45,849 bases of DNA from Hyphomicrobiales bacterium (GCA_027484655.1 JAIXSM010000066.1:1-45849), one strand, 5' to 3'. Positions 27,410 to 36,697 are shown, numbered from the stretch's first letter. Numbers and translations: made by a program. The notes: generated by a model not told the origin, from the letters alone.

Positions 27410-28055
27410 CGCGGCGATCCATGCGTGCGGCAAGCTCGAGGTTGTGGGTGGCGACCAGAGCGGCGAGGCCGGTGACGCGAATGATGTGGGTCAGCGCGTC
27501 AAACACGTGGTCGGCCGTGCGCGGATCCAGGTTGCCTGTGGGCTCGTCCGCAAGCAGAAGCCGCGGCGAGTTGGCGATGGCGCGGGCGATGGCGACGCGC
27601 TGCTGCTCACCGCCGGAAAGCTCCGCCGGCCTGTGGGTGAGCCGGTCGCCGAGGCCAAGGTAAACGAGGACTTCGTCCGCCCGCTGATGCGCAACCTTGC
27701 GCGAGAGGCCGCGGATCATCTGCGGCAGCATCACGTTCTCGCGGGCGGAGAATTCTGGCAACAGATGATGAAACTGGTAGACGAACCCGATTTCGAGCCG
27801 CCGTAGCCGCGTGCGCTCCGCGTCGTCCAGGTTCGCGGTGGGCAGATCGCCGATGTAAATCTCGCCTTCGTCCGGGCGCTCCAGCAAACCCGCAAGGTGC
27901 AGCAGCGTCGACTTGCCCGCTCCTGACGGCGCGATCAGCGCCACGGATTCGCCCGGCCAGAGAGCAAGCTGCGCGCCGCTCAGCACGCGCAGCTCGGATT
28001 CGGCCTGGCGATAGGTCCGCCCGATATCGTGCATATGCAAAATGGGCTGGGACAC
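27372..28055 (-). CDS. lolD: Lipoprotein-releasing ABC transporter ATP-binding protein LolD
   Basis: A 227-aa ABC ATPase of the LolD/MacB group that powers release of outer-membrane lipoproteins from the inner membrane to LolA. Visible motifs are Walker [10 protein letters not shown] (near residue 43), a Q-loop region with [21 protein letters not shown] (near 92), the signature [14 protein letters not shown] (near 146), Walker [13 protein letters not shown] (near 166) and the H-loop VATH (near 201). The FHHLLPEF segment is typical of LolD. The start is GTG 28055, 5 nt after the permease stop, so the two genes are co-transcribed and follow proS. The 3' end overlaps the convergent small ORF. 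Confidence 0.95.
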   Translation of the reverse strand: MSQPILHMHDIGRTYRQAESELRVLSGAQLALWPGESVALIAPSGAGKSTLLHLAGLLERPDEGEIYIGDLPTANLDDAERTRLRRLEIGFVYQFHHLLPEFSARENVMLPQMIRGLSRKVAHQRADEVLVYLGLGDRLTHRPAELSGGEQQRVAIARAIANSPRLLLADEPTGNLDPRTADHVFDALTHIIRVTGLAALVATHNLELAARMDRRVTLREGQVVELD

Positions 28056-28060
28056 GCGGG

Positions 28061-29362
28061 TTACTCGTAGCGAAGGGCTTCGACAGGATCGAGACGCGCG
28101 GCGCGGCGCGCGGGGAAGATCGTGGCGATGAGGGACAGCGAGAGCGTCAGCGCGACGATCATGATGACGTCGCTGGCGACCACCACGGATGGCAGCCTGC
28201 TGAGATAATAGAAGTTCGGATCAAAGAGGTTCAATCCCAGCAGCGCGTTCAACGTTTGCCGGATTGGCTCCAGGTTGTGCGCGACCACAAGCCCGAGAAC
28301 AAGGCCGAAGATCGTGCCCGCGACTCCGATGGCCGAGCCTGTAATGAGAAACACGCGCAAAATGGACCCGCGCGTGGCCCCCATGGTGCGCAGGATGGCG
28401 ATCGCCCTGCCCTTGTCCTTCACGAGCATGATGAGCCCGGAGATGATGTTGAGCGCGGCGACGAGCACGATCAGCGTGAGGATGAAGAACATCACCGTGC
28501 GCTCCACCTTCAGCGCCTCGAAGAACGAGCGGTTGCGCTGGCGCCAGTCGGTCATGATCATCGGCCGGCCGACAGCCGCATCCAGACGCTTGCGCATTTC
28601 GTCCATGCGTTCCGGCTCGTCAACGAACGCCTCTATCACCGTCGCCTCGTCCTCCTTGTTGAAGAACGCCTGCGCCTCCTCAAAGGGCATGTAGACGAAG
28701 ATGTTGTCGAACTCGGTGACGCCGATCTGGAATATCGCGACGACGGGATAGGACTTGATGCGCGGCGCGATCCCGAACGGGGTCGCTGCGCCCCGCGCGG
28801 TGAGGATCGTCACCCGGTCGCCCACGCGCACGGACAGATTTTCTGCGAGACGCTGGCCAATGGCCACCCCCTCCGCCGTGTCCCATCCATCGAGCGTGCC
28901 AAGGCGAATGTTGTCGGCGATCCCCGGCAGTCTCTTGATGTCTTTCTCGCGCACGCCCCGCACAAGCGCGCCTGCCTGCTGGTAGGGCGAAGACACGCCG
29001 GCAGGGCTTTCCACCATGGGCAGCGCGACCTTGAGACCACGCACCTTCGAGATGCGATCGATCACCTCGTCATAATCATTCAGCGGGCGTTCGACGCCCT
29101 GCAGGAAGACGTGCCCGTTGATGCCGATGATCTTGCTCATCAGCTCGATGTGGAAGCCGTTCATCACCGACATGACAACGATCAGCGTCGCCACGCCGAG
29201 AGAGATGCCGAGGAAGGAGAAGCCGGCGATGACCGAGACAAAACCGGAGGCGCGCCGCGCGCGCAGGTAGCGCAGGGCGATAATCCACTCGAAGCGCGCG
29301 AACGGCCGCGTGCCGGTGGGCTCGTCAACGCCTCCGTAGCCTTCGGCGCCGGCGCCCTTCAT
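28061..29362 (-). CDS. lolC: Lipoprotein-releasing ABC transporter permease (LolC/LolE family)
   Basis: 433 aa. The topology is the LolC/E type: a first transmembrane helix near residues 40-65 ([23 protein letters not shown]), a large periplasmic domain (about 66-290), then three C-terminal transmembrane segments (about 295-320, 340-365, 395-420). The cytoplasmic-facing tail ends [12 protein letters not shown], matching the [16 protein letters not shown] ending of the FtsX-like permeases. Only one permease gene is visible next to lolD, as expected when a single LolF-like subunit replaces separate LolC and LolE, so the symbol is provisional. The start overlaps the proS stop (ATGA at 29359-29362), indicating translational coupling. 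Confidence 0.93.
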   Translation of the reverse strand: MKGAGAEGYGGVDEPTGTRPFARFEWIIALRYLRARRASGFVSVIAGFSFLGISLGVATLIVVMSVMNGFHIELMSKIIGINGHVFLQGVERPLNDYDEVIDRISKVRGLKVALPMVESPAGVSSPYQQAGALVRGVREKDIKRLPGIADNIRLGTLDGWDTAEGVAIGQRLAENLSVRVGDRVTILTARGAATPFGIAPRIKSYPVVAIFQIGVTEFDNIFVYMPFEEAQAFFNKEDEATVIEAFVDEPERMDEMRKRLDAAVGRPMIMTDWRQRNRSFFEALKVERTVMFFILTLIVLVAALNIISGLIMLVKDKGRAIAILRTMGATRGSILRVFLITGSAIGVAGTIFGLVLGLVVAHNLEPIRQTLNALLGLNLFDPNFYYLSRLPSVVVASDVIMIVALTLSLSLIATIFPARRAARLDPVEALRYE

Positions 29363-30693
29363 GAATCCCCGCGCGCGGCGAGGCGGTTCAGCGCCTCCTC
29401 GGGCGACAGCGTTTCACGGGCGCCAGTCCGGCGATCCTTCACTTCCACCTTCCCCTCCGCGAGGCCCTTCGGTCCCACGATAAGTTGGTGCGGCAAGCCG
29501 ATAAGATCCAGTGTGGCGAACTTGGCGCCCGGGCGCTCGTCGCGGTCATCGTACAGGACATCAACGCCAGCGCTGGACAGCTTCTCGTAGAGATCCTGAC
29601 ACGCTGCGTCCGTCGCCGCATCGCCGACCTTCAGGTTCGCGAGGCCCACATCGAAGGGCGCGACAGACCGCGGCCAGACGATGCCGGCGTCATCGTGGTT
29701 CGCCTCGATCAGCGCAGCGACAAGACGCGACGGCCCGATGCCGTAAGAGCCCATGTGAACGAACGTCTCCTTGCCGTCCGGGCCGTTCACGACAGCCCGC
29801 ATGGGCTGGGAATACTTCGTGCCGAAGTAGAAAATATGGCCAACCTCGATCCCGCGCGCAGAGACACGCTCGCCTTCGGCAAGCGCCTCGAAGGCTGCCG
29901 CGTCGTGCATCTCGGAGGTGGCCGCGTAGCGGGATGTCCACTTGTCAACGACGGCGGCCATGGCGCGGGAATCGTCGAAATCGATATCGGCGGCGGGCGT
30001 GTCGAACTGCAGGAAATCCTTGTGGCAGAAGACCTCGCTCTCGCCGGTCGAGGCGAGAATGATGAACTCATGGCTCAGGTTGCCGCCGATTGGCCCCGTG
30101 TCGGCGCGCATCGGGATCGCCTTCAGGCCCATGCGCGCGAACGTGCGCAGGTAGGCAGTGAACATGCGCGCGTAGGAGTGCTCGGCGCCGGCCTGGTCGA
30201 GATCGAACGAGTACGCGTCCTTCATGAGGAACTCGCGCGAGCGCATCACGCCGAAGCGCGGGCGCACCTCGTCGCGGAACTTCCACTGGATGTGGTAGAG
30301 ATTGAGCGGCAGATCCTTGTAGGAGCGCACGTAGGCGCGGAAGATCTCCGTGACCATCTCCTCGTTCGTCGGACCAAACAGCATCTCGCGTTCGTGGCGG
30401 TCCTCGATTCGCAGCATCTCCTTGCCGTAATCGTCATAGCGACCGCTCTCGCGCCACAGGTCCGCAGGCTGGATCGTGGGCATGAGCATTTCGATCGCGC
30501 CGGCGCGATTCTGCTCTTCCCGGATAATGGCGTTGATCTTGTTGAGCACCCGCAGGCCCAGCGGCAGCCAGGCGTAAATGCCGGCCGTTTCCTGCCGCAG
30601 CATTCCCGCGCGGAGCATCAGACGGTGGGAGACAATTTCGGCCTCCTTCGGCGTTTCGCGCAGAATGGGCATGAAAAACCGGGATAGACGCAT
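29359..30693 (-). CDS. proS: Prolyl-tRNA synthetase, short bacterial form
   Basis: A 444-aa class II synthetase that charges tRNA-Pro. Motif 1 is seen in the N-terminal region ([17 protein letters not shown], residues 38-54), motif 2 near residues 140-160 ([20 protein letters not shown]) and motif 3 near residue 320 ([16 protein letters not shown]). The C-terminal anticodon-binding domain follows ([29 protein letters not shown]). The protein is about 130 residues shorter than E. coli ProS because the INS editing domain between motifs 2 and 3 is absent, the normal state in alphaproteobacteria. It heads the proS-lolC-lolD operon with an ATGA overlap at its end. Confidence 0.97.
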   Translation of the reverse strand: MRLSRFFMPILRETPKEAEIVSHRLMLRAGMLRQETAGIYAWLPLGLRVLNKINAIIREEQNRAGAIEMLMPTIQPADLWRESGRYDDYGKEMLRIEDRHEREMLFGPTNEEMVTEIFRAYVRSYKDLPLNLYHIQWKFRDEVRPRFGVMRSREFLMKDAYSFDLDQAGAEHSYARMFTAYLRTFARMGLKAIPMRADTGPIGGNLSHEFIILASTGESEVFCHKDFLQFDTPAADIDFDDSRAMAAVVDKWTSRYAATSEMHDAAAFEALAEGERVSARGIEVGHIFYFGTKYSQPMRAVVNGPDGKETFVHMGSYGIGPSRLVAALIEANHDDAGIVWPRSVAPFDVGLANLKVGDAATDAACQDLYEKLSSAGVDVLYDDRDERPGAKFATLDLIGLPHQLIVGPKGLAEGKVEVKDRRTGARETLSPEEALNRLAARGDS

Positions 30694-31028
30694 GGGAGCT
30701 GACCTGAACGACGGAGTGGCGACAGCGGAATCGCGCGCGAGCGCGCGAAAGAAGCACGCTTATGCCTTCCGGGCGTGCGAAACGCAAAGCGCCGGAGCGC
30801 CCGTCGACGGCCGAGTCGCTGGCGAACGTGATTCCCGAACCGGCCAACCTTAAGCATGAAACGGCAGCTTGGCGCCGCATAGCGGAACACGATCACGCTA
30901 AAGCGGCACACGCACCTTACGGAAACGGAACGAAAAAACACTCCAGCGCCGGAAACGACAGTTTATTCGAGAACGAAGAAAGAGACGTGACAGAGGTCAA
31001 AAAGTTGGCTAGCTTTCCCATGCCTTGA
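30694..31028. other. Intergenic region upstream of proS, no gene supported
   Basis: 335 bp between the proS start and the structured RNA candidate. Short frames exist on both strands but none has a convincing ribosome binding site together with protein-like composition. It must include the proS promoter on the minus strand and, if the RNA at 31029-31189 is real, that RNA's plus-strand promoter. Confidence 0.4.
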
Positions 31029-31189
31029 TCGAAAGGAGGCCGCCGCCGGAAACGGTGAGCGTTTTGTCCAAGTCGCGGGAGGAAAGTTTCGGACACCGTC
31101 GGGTCACCCGACACGCGACGTCCCGTTTGGGAAAGATCGCCGCCGGAATTTTGACGACTTTACTGAAGGGCGGGGGAACCCGCCTTTTT
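31029..31189 (+). ncRNA. Candidate structured RNA ending in an intrinsic terminator
   Basis: No plus-strand gene exists here, yet a plus-oriented intrinsic terminator closes the region. Upstream, GTCGCG (31072-31077) pairs perfectly with CGCGAC (31114-31119), enclosing a perfect hairpin GTCGGG-TCA-CCCGAC (31098-31112). TCCAA just outside the left arm can pair with TTGG(G)A after 31125. A GAAA tetraloop hairpin CCG-GAAA-CGG lies near 31047-31056. This nested pairing suggests a small RNA of about 150 nt. The family is unrecognised, and the 5' end is a guess. Confidence 0.35.
31166..31189 (+). terminator. Rho-independent terminator, plus strand
   Basis: GGCGGG (31169-31174), loop GGAA, CCCGCC (31179-31184), then TTTTTC. 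The stem extends by A-U and G-U pairs to about 9 bp. The U tract exists only on the plus strand, opposite to all flanking genes. Confidence 0.8.
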
Positions 31190-31278
31190 CTTTGCCCTTT
31201 TTCACCCGAACGCGTTTGGCCCCTTCACCGGAGCCATGAACCGTCGTTGCCTGTTACGATCCCGACCCGAATCAAGCC

Positions 31279-31304
31279 CACTTGACACTTCCGAGTGTCA
31301 AGTG
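31279..31304. repeat. Perfect 11-bp inverted repeat downstream of tgt
   Basis: Arms CACTTGACACT (31279-31289) and its exact complement (31294-31304) are separated by TCCG. There is no T run on either side, so it is not a canonical intrinsic terminator. It may be a factor-binding site, a processing hairpin for the tgt mRNA 3' end, or a repeat element. Confidence 0.7.
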
Positions 31305-31355
31305 AGTAGCACACGCCTTACAGAATGCCAAGCAGGATGCGTGCCATCCGTCCGA

Positions 31356-32507
31356 TCAGGTAGGAGCCGGATCGTCCTGCTCCCCGCGCGCCCACCCTTC
31401 CTTGGTGGCGGCGTAGAAATCCTCGAAACGGCCTTCGCGGATTGCGCGACGCATCCCCGCCATGAGCTCCTGGTAATAGGCAAGGTTCGCCCAGGTCAGC
31501 AGCATCATGCCTAAAATTTCGCCAGATTTCACCAGATGGTGCAGGTAAGCCCGGGAGTAGTCCGTGGCGGCGGCGCACTTGGAGGCCGTGTCGAGCGGGC
31601 GCGAATCCCCCGCCCACCGGGCGTTGCGCAGGTTCACCCTGCCATATCGCGTGTAGGCGAGACCGTGGCGGCCCGCGCGCGTCGGCATGACGCAATCGAA
31701 CATATCGACGCCGCGACGCACGCTTTCGAGCAAGTCGTCCGGCGAGCCCACGCCCATCAGGTAGCGCGGGGCGTCGCCGGGCAGGTGCGGAACCGTCGTC
31801 TCGATCATGTCGAGCATGACATCCTGCGGCTCGCCCACCGCCAGACCGCCCAGCGCGTAGCCCTTGAACCCCATGGCGACAAGCGCGCGGGCGCTCTGCA
31901 CCCGCAGCCCGTGGTTGCCGCCGCCCTGCACGATGCCAAATAGCGCCCGCCCCGGCGCCGGGCGAAACGCTTTCTGTGAGCGCTCCGCCCACCGCAGCGA
32001 CAGGCGCATGGCCCGCTCCACCTCCGCGTCGGAGGCCGGGAGCCGCACGCATTCGTCGAACTGCATCTGGATGTCGGAGCCGAGCAGCGCCTGAATCTCC
32101 ATGGAGCGCTCGGGCGTCAGGACGTGCTTCGATCCATCGATGTGCGACTGGAACGTGACGCCGTTCTCATCAAGCTTGCGCAGCTTGGCCAGCGACATCA
32201 CCTGAAACCCGCCGGAATCCGTGAGGATCGGATATGGCCAGTTCATGAACCGGTGCAGGCCGCCAAGCGCCGCGACCCGCTCAGCTCCGGGGCGCAGCAT
32301 CAGGTGATAGACATTGCCGAGCACCACATCGGCGCCGAGCGATTTCACCTGCTCCGGGTACATCGCCTTGACGGTGGCGGCGGTTCCCACCGGCATGAAC
32401 GCCGGCGTGCGGATCGCGCCCCGCGGCATGGAGATCATGCCCGTGCGCGCGGCGCCGTCCGTGTTCTGCACCGTGAAGGTGAATTCGTCGCTGGTTATCG
32501 CGCTCAT
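31356..32507 (-). CDS. tgt: tRNA-guanine transglycosylase Tgt, zinc ligands mostly lost
   Basis: 383 aa from ATG 32507, which overlaps the queA stop (ATGA). The enzyme swaps guanine-34 for preQ1 in GUN tRNAs. Seen: [10 protein letters not shown] near residue 90 (catalytic Asp), GIVQGG near 190, GGLAVGEP near 220 (substrate loop), MGVGSP near 255 and the nucleophile-region [18 protein letters not shown] near 270. The C-terminal zinc site, normally C-x-C-x2-C plus a His 31 residues after the first Cys (Cys318, Cys320, Cys323 and His349 in Zymomonas), reads Ser309, Cys311, Ala314 and Ala340 here with identical spacing. Three of four ligands are gone. The catalytic core looks intact, so an active but zinc-free enzyme is likely. 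Confidence 0.95.
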   Translation of the reverse strand: MSAITSDEFTFTVQNTDGAARTGMISMPRGAIRTPAFMPVGTAATVKAMYPEQVKSLGADVVLGNVYHLMLRPGAERVAALGGLHRFMNWPYPILTDSGGFQVMSLAKLRKLDENGVTFQSHIDGSKHVLTPERSMEIQALLGSDIQMQFDECVRLPASDAEVERAMRLSLRWAERSQKAFRPAPGRALFGIVQGGGNHGLRVQSARALVAMGFKGYALGGLAVGEPQDVMLDMIETTVPHLPGDAPRYLMGVGSPDDLLESVRRGVDMFDCVMPTRAGRHGLAYTRYGRVNLRNARWAGDSRPLDTASKCAAATDYSRAYLHHLVKSGEILGMMLLTWANLAYYQELMAGMRRAIREGRFEDFYAATKEGWARGEQDDPAPT

Positions 32508-33610
32508 GGAGCCATCCGTTTCGCAGACGCAGCCAGGGAGAGCAGGCACGCGTCGCCGTAGGAGTAGAACCTGTATCCCCCCATGATCGCGTGGGCGTAG
32601 GCCTCGCGCATCACATCGAGCCCGCTGAACGCGGACACCAGCATGAAAAGGGTCGATTTGGGCAAATGGAAGTTCGTCAGCAGGACGTCGACGCCGCGGA
32701 AGCGATAGCCCGGCGTAATGAAGATCGACGTGTCGCTGGCGATGGGATGGATCACGCCATGCTCGTCCGCCGCGGTCTCAAGGATGCGCAGGCTCGTGGT
32801 GCCGGTGGCGATGATCCGCCCGCCCCTCGCCCGCGCCGCGTTGAGCGCCGCCGCAGTCTCGGGGGTGATCACGCCGAACTCCGCGTGCATCTTATGATCG
32901 GCGGTGTCCTGCGCCTTCACGGGCAGGAACGTCCCCGCCCCCACGTGCAGCGTCACCGTGCGGAAACTCGCGCCCATGGCCTGAATGCGCGCGACGAGAT
33001 CAGGCGTGTAGTGCAGGCCCGCTGTGGGCGCCGCCACCGCGCCGGGCTTTTCTGCAAACAGCGTCTGGTAGTCGTCGGCGTCCTTTTCATCCTCCCCGCG
33101 CTTGGAGGCGATGTAGGGGGGCAGCGGCATCCGGCCGAACGCGGCGATAGCGTCGTCCAGCGCGGGGCCAGCGAGCGAGAAGGCGAGCACAACCTCGCCC
33201 TCCTCCCCCTTCTCGATCACCTCCGCGTCGAGAGAGCCGAGAGAACCGGCGGCGCTTTCGGACGCCTCTGCGAAGCGGATGCGCTCGCCGAGCTTTAACT
33301 TCTTGGCCGGACGCACGAACGCCCGCCAGCGATCGTCGCCCTCGCGCTTGTGCAGCGTCGCCTCAATGCGCGCGACCGCGTCGCCGCGCGCGCGCGTTCC
33401 CGCAAGCCGCGCGGGAATCACACGGGTGTCGTTGACCACCACAATATCGTTGGGGCCGAGCAGGTCTGGCAGATCGCGCACCACGCGATCGCTCAGCGTC
33501 GGAACGCCCTCGGGATTGACCATGAGCAGGCGGGCGCTGTCGCGCGGCTCCGCCGGGCGCAACGCGATGCGGTCTTCGGGCAATTCAAAGTCGAAGAGCG
33601 AGACGAGCAT
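32504..33610 (-). CDS. queA: tRNA preQ1-34 S-adenosylmethionine ribosyltransferase-isomerase QueA
   Basis: A 368-aa enzyme that transfers and isomerises the ribosyl group of S-adenosylmethionine onto preQ1 in tRNA, forming epoxyqueuosine. Family signatures are [19 protein letters not shown] near residue 7, the [10 protein letters not shown] block near 60, a [13 protein letters not shown] block near 190, the [11 protein letters not shown] block near 220, and [32 protein letters not shown] near 300. It is followed by tgt with an ATGA overlap, so the pair forms a queuosine mini-operon. A terminator at 33636-33664 separates it from the upstream cyclophilin operon, so queA should have its own promoter in the short gap. 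Confidence 0.97.
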   Translation of the reverse strand: MLVSLFDFELPEDRIALRPAEPRDSARLLMVNPEGVPTLSDRVVRDLPDLLGPNDIVVVNDTRVIPARLAGTRARGDAVARIEATLHKREGDDRWRAFVRPAKKLKLGERIRFAEASESAAGSLGSLDAEVIEKGEEGEVVLAFSLAGPALDDAIAAFGRMPLPPYIASKRGEDEKDADDYQTLFAEKPGAVAAPTAGLHYTPDLVARIQAMGASFRTVTLHVGAGTFLPVKAQDTADHKMHAEFGVITPETAAALNAARARGGRIIATGTTSLRILETAADEHGVIHPIASDTSIFITPGYRFRGVDVLLTNFHLPKSTLFMLVSAFSGLDVMREAYAHAIMGGYRFYSYGDACLLSLAASAKRMAP

Positions 33611-33635
33611 GGAACCGATTTCTCATGATCTCAGC

Positions 33636-33664
33636 AAAAATCCGCCCGGAGGGAACCGGGCGGA
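33636..33664 (-). terminator. Rho-independent terminator of the cyclophilin operon
   Basis: Read on the minus strand: stem TCCGCCCGG, loop TTCCCT, stem CCGGGCGGA, then TTTTT. It lies 22 nt after the stop of the cytoplasmic cyclophilin and before queA. Confidence 0.88.
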
Positions 33665-33686
33665 CGCAAAAGCCTTACGACGAAAA

Positions 33687-34142
33687 TCAGCTCAGCGTGG
33701 CGGAGACGATCTTGTCGGGATTCTGCACGGGCTCGCCGCGCTTGATCTTGTCGACGTTCTCCATGCCCGACGTCACCTCGCCCCACACCGTGTACTGACG
33801 GTCGAGGAAGCGGGCGTCGGCGAAGCAGATGAAGAACTGCGAGTTCGCTGAATCAGGGTTCGCAGCGCGGGCCATGGAGAGCGTCCCGCGCACGTGCGGC
33901 GCCGCGTTGAACTCCTGCTTCAGGTTCGGATACTTCGACCCGCCCGTGCCCGTGCCATGCGGGCAGCCGGTCTGCGCCATGAAACCTTCGATCACGCGAT
34001 GGAAGACGATGCCGTCGTAAAAGCCCTCGCTGACGAGGCGCTTGATGTGCGCCACATGGTTCGGCGCGAGATCCGGACGCATCCGGATGACAACCGGGCC
34101 CTGCGTGGTCTCCAGCGTCAGCGTGTTGCCTTGATCGGACAT
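33687..34142 (-). CDS. Cytoplasmic cyclophilin-type peptidyl-prolyl isomerase
   Basis: 151 aa from ATG 34142, chosen because AAGGAG sits 5 nt upstream. No signal peptide. The core includes FHRVIEGFMAQTGCPHGTGTGG (active-site Arg, Phe, Gln near residues 43-60), LSMARAANPDSANSQFFICF near 86-105 and a Trp in YTVWGEV near 120, the cyclosporin-contact position. It catalyses cis-trans isomerisation of prolyl bonds. It is the last gene of a run periplasmic cyclophilin, TonB/TolA-like protein, cytoplasmic cyclophilin. Confidence 0.95.
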   Translation of the reverse strand: MSDQGNTLTLETTQGPVVIRMRPDLAPNHVAHIKRLVSEGFYDGIVFHRVIEGFMAQTGCPHGTGTGGSKYPNLKQEFNAAPHVRGTLSMARAANPDSANSQFFICFADARFLDRQYTVWGEVTSGMENVDKIKRGEPVQNPDKIVSATLS

Positions 34143-34168
34143 AAGAACTCCTTCGTGATATCGGCCGC

Positions 34169-34777
34169 TCAAGGCCGGTCGCCGTCCCCGGCGACGAGCC
34201 GGATCGTGAACGGTCGCCCGGCAATAGCCGACCCGAGGTCCGGGGTAAACTGCAGAGGGAGGCAGTGTTCGAGCGCGCGATCGACCGACGCCCGAATGGC
34301 CGCCCTGTCGGCGCCGGGGACTGGCTTGATATAGGTCACCTGCACCCCGCCGAGCAGGCGCCCGTGCCGGTCAAACGCCACGCGCACCGTAGCTTCGCTG
34401 CCCGAGGCGGGCGGGCTCCAGCAAGCCGCCAGCCGTTCGCCCACATCGCGGCCGCGGCGCAACGGACCCGCCACGGTCGGATGAGCCGAGCGGGGAACCG
34501 TCATGGTGAAGCCTTGCGGCAGTAACGGACTGCTCCGGGGGCCGGTCAGTTCCGGGTACGGCGGCGGTACGGGAACGGACCGGTCGGGCAAGGGCGCTGG
34601 CCGCAGCGGCGGGGGATAAAGCTGGTCCAGCGGCTCCGGCCCCGGCGGCAGGCTTGGCCGCGGAAAGATGGTGTCGACGTAGGGCGCGATCTGCCCCGGC
34701 GTGACGGGCTGCTGGGCGTGAGCGCCCGCCACGCTGGCGAGCGCCCCAAGCCAGAGGCCCGTCACGCGGGCGATCAT
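34169..34777 (-). CDS. Exported proline-rich protein with TonB/TolA-like C-terminal domain
   Basis: A 202-aa protein with a signal peptide (residues 1-21, VAGAHAQ), a proline-rich middle (residues about 25-100) and a C-terminal globular part (about 115-195). That part has VRVAFDRHGRLLGGVQVTYI, then RASVDRALEHCLPLQFTPDL and FTIRLVAGD, which resembles the strand-helix-strand fold of TonB/TolA C-terminal domains. It carries two cysteines (LAACW and EHCLP). The start overlaps the stop of the upstream periplasmic cyclophilin, indicating coupling. Function unknown; a periplasmic or cell-envelope role is inferred from the signal peptide and neighbours. Confidence 0.8.
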   Translation of the reverse strand: MIARVTGLWLGALASVAGAHAQQPVTPGQIAPYVDTIFPRPSLPPGPEPLDQLYPPPLRPAPLPDRSVPVPPPYPELTGPRSSPLLPQGFTMTVPRSAHPTVAGPLRRGRDVGERLAACWSPPASGSEATVRVAFDRHGRLLGGVQVTYIKPVPGADRAAIRASVDRALEHCLPLQFTPDLGSAIAGRPFTIRLVAGDGDRP

Positions 34778-35337
34778 TTGACGTCTGCAGCGATACGCAT
34801 GCTCACTATACGATCTGGGTTCGCGACGGTTCCATTGCGGGCCTTGTCGCCCTTCTTGATCTTGTCCACCACGTCCATGCCGGAGACGACCTCGCCAAAC
34901 ACCGTGTACTGGCGATTGAGGAAGCTCGCCTCATCGAAGCAGATGAAGAACTGCGAGTTGGCGGAGTTGGGATCCTGCGCGCGGGCCATGCCAAGCGTGC
35001 CGCGCCGAAACGGCTCAGCCGAAAACTCGGCGGGAATGTTCGGCAGGTCCGAACGCCCCGTCCCCGTGCCGGTGGGATCGCCGGTCTGGGCCATGAAGCC
35101 ATCGATCACGCGATGGAACACGATGCCGTCGTAAAAGCCGCGACGCACCAGCGTCTTGATCTGGGCCACATGGCGCGGCGCAAGATCGGGGCGCAGGCGA
35201 ATCACGATCCGGCCGTCCTTGGTATCGAGGAAGACGGTGTTCTCCGGATCCGGCTTTTGCTGGGCGTAACCAGCGCCAGGAACAGCAAGAGCAACGGCGG
35301 CGGCTGCGACTGCGAACGTGCGACGATCCATGTTCAT
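34774..35337 (-). CDS. Periplasmic cyclophilin-type peptidyl-prolyl isomerase
   Basis: 187 aa with an N-terminal twin-arginine-like or Sec signal (MNMDRRTFAVAAAAVALAV, ending AGYAQQ). The cyclophilin domain includes FHRVIDGFMAQTGDPTGTGTG near residue 75 and LGMARAQDPNSANSQFFICF near 118. The Trp of the cytoplasmic paralogue is replaced by Phe (YTVFGEV). The two paralogues are about half identical by eye, so an old tandem duplication with retargeting is likely. GGAG lies 9 nt upstream of the ATG. It folds exported proteins in the periplasm by family role. Confidence 0.93.
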   Translation of the reverse strand: MNMDRRTFAVAAAAVALAVPGAGYAQQKPDPENTVFLDTKDGRIVIRLRPDLAPRHVAQIKTLVRRGFYDGIVFHRVIDGFMAQTGDPTGTGTGRSDLPNIPAEFSAEPFRRGTLGMARAQDPNSANSQFFICFDEASFLNRQYTVFGEVVSGMDVVDKIKKGDKARNGTVANPDRIVSMRIAADVK

Positions 35338-35388
35338 TCAGAAAATCTCCAGAAAACGACGCGGGACTGGCGGCCCCACGCCCGGGGA

Positions 35389-35736
35389 TCAGGCGGCGTC
35401 GGCGACCGCTCCGAACCGGTTCTCGCCATCAGTGCCACGGGTGACGAGAAATACAAGAAGCACCACGAAGCCCACCAGCGGGACCAGCGAGATCAGGAAC
35501 CACCGTACCGAACGATCTGTATCGTGCAGGCGGCGCACGGTGACAGCAATCCCGGGCAGGATCAGTCCCAGAATCACCAGCGGCTGCAGGAAGCCGACGA
35601 AGATGTCGAGAAGGCCTGCGGCGACCACCGCGAGAGCCTGAAACAGCACAAACCACCAATACTCGGCGCGCGAGGCGCGCCCGTTGAAATCAACATACCT
35701 GGTGAGGCCGGTGCGAACGGCGGTCTGAAAATCCAT
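35389..35736 (-). CDS. DUF805 family inner-membrane protein
   Basis: 115 aa from ATG 35736, with GGGAG 9 nt upstream. The DUF805 pattern is clear: F-x-GRASRAEYWWFVLF near residue 20, a first transmembrane helix (about 27-47), a second (about 50-70), the LRRLHDTDRS-like signature (VRRLHDTDRSVRWFLI near 75), and a third helix (about 80-100) followed by a short soluble tail. Function of the family is unknown. It sits between the cyclophilin cluster and coaD on the same strand. Confidence 0.9.
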   Translation of the reverse strand: MDFQTAVRTGLTRYVDFNGRASRAEYWWFVLFQALAVVAAGLLDIFVGFLQPLVILGLILPGIAVTVRRLHDTDRSVRWFLISLVPLVGFVVLLVFLVTRGTDGENRFGAVADAA

Positions 35737-35828
35737 TGCGAATGCTCCCGAAATCAAGGCCGCTGCGCAAACGGACACAGCGTGAGCGGGACTTTACTTC
35801 AGGAACAGCACGGGGGTAAAGCAGCGCT

Positions 35829-36341
35829 TCAGCCTCGCGCGAACCGCTCTCCAAGCGCCAGCGCCGCGACGGCAGGAACGAACGGGCGCACGTCGCCGCC
35901 CATATTCGCAATCTGGCGCACGAGCGTTCCCGTGACGTGGCGCACTGGCGGCGAGGCTGGCAGAAAGACGGTTTGAACATCCGGCGCCATCACCGCGTTC
36001 ATGCCCGCCATCTGCATCTCGTAGTCAAAATCCGTTCCGTCGCGCAGCCCGCGCAGGAGAACGGTCGCGCCCTGCGCCCTCGCCGCCTCCACGGCCAGTC
36101 CATCGAAGGTGGCGACCTCCACCACACAGCCCGCGGCCGCGATATCGCGCGTGGCCGCAAGGATGAGCGCGGTCTTTTCCTGCGTGGAAAACAAGGGCGT
36201 CTTGCCCGGGTGCGTGCCGATCGCGACCACGATCCGCCCACAGAACGCGGCAGCGGCGCGCACCACATCGAGGTGCCCGTTGGTGATGGGATCAAAGGAT
36301 CCCGGATAAAGCGCCACGGCGCGCGAGGTCGGATCGTTCAT
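35829..36341 (-). CDS. coaD: Phosphopantetheine adenylyltransferase CoaD
   Basis: 170 aa from ATG 36341. It converts 4'-phosphopantetheine and ATP to dephospho-CoA. Motifs are [16 protein letters not shown] near residues 12-27 (nucleotidyltransferase T/H-x-G-H type site), [14 protein letters not shown] near 40-55, [20 protein letters not shown] near 90-110 and [13 protein letters not shown] near 128-140, the counterpart of the usual ISSTLVREI block with one altered Ser. Length matches the family (about 160-170 aa). Confidence 0.96.
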   Translation of the reverse strand: MNDPTSRAVALYPGSFDPITNGHLDVVRAAAAFCGRIVVAIGTHPGKTPLFSTQEKTALILAATRDIAAAGCVVEVATFDGLAVEAARAQGATVLLRGLRDGTDFDYEMQMAGMNAVMAPDVQTVFLPASPPVRHVTGTLVRQIANMGGDVRPFVPAVAALALGERFARG

Positions 36342-36434
36342 CCTGCAAATGTAGCCCGCAGCGGCATGCGTTTCAAAGCGCAGGTCCGTTAACTCGACCT
36401 TCACCATAAAACTTTATCTTGATCGCGACAATAA

Positions 36435-36674
36435 ATGTTATGGAGTATCGCCTTGCGTTTCGCTGCCTTGCCACCCCGCCCGGTGTTCAAGCTTGCAAAA
36501 TCAGGTTCGCCGACAAGCCGACCGACGTTCACCCTGGACGCCTTTATCGACCGCCCGAGGGCGGACGCGCCCAAGACCGCAAACGACCCCGTGGTGCTGG
36601 GCGTGTTCGTCTGCACGTGCCTCGCCGCGCTCGTCCCCTCTATCGCGCTGATGGCGCGCCACTACGGGCTCTGA
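36435..36674 (+). CDS. Possible small tail-anchored membrane protein
   Basis: A 79-aa frame that fits the gap between the coaD start and the sbtA stop. The N-terminal 50 residues are polar and basic; residues about 52-72 (VVLGVFVCTCLAALVPSIAL) form a single C-terminal transmembrane helix ending MARHYGL. No good ribosome binding site is visible, and a competing minus-strand frame (36401-36616) exists. Kept because the composition of the membrane segment is protein-like. If it is not a gene, this 356-bp gap holds nothing else I can name. Confidence 0.42.
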   Translation: MLWSIALRFAALPPRPVFKLAKSGSPTSRPTFTLDAFIDRPRADAPKTANDPVVLGVFVCTCLAALVPSIALMARHYGL

Positions 36675-36697
36675 CCGCGAAGCGGCGCGCATCCTTT

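Noticed and set aside
28256-29590. 444-aa plus-strand frame over the Lol permease and proS
   Set aside because: Low-complexity charged composition opposite two certain genes.
30940-31028. Possible tmRNA tag-like frame (AGNDSLFENEE)
   Set aside because: No ALAA/AVAA ending and no tRNA-like acceptor domain nearby.
31072-31095. Resemblance of GGGAGGAAAGT to the conserved 5' part of RNase P RNA
   Set aside because: The region is only about 160 nt to the terminator and lacks the other conserved RNase P blocks such as ACAGAA.
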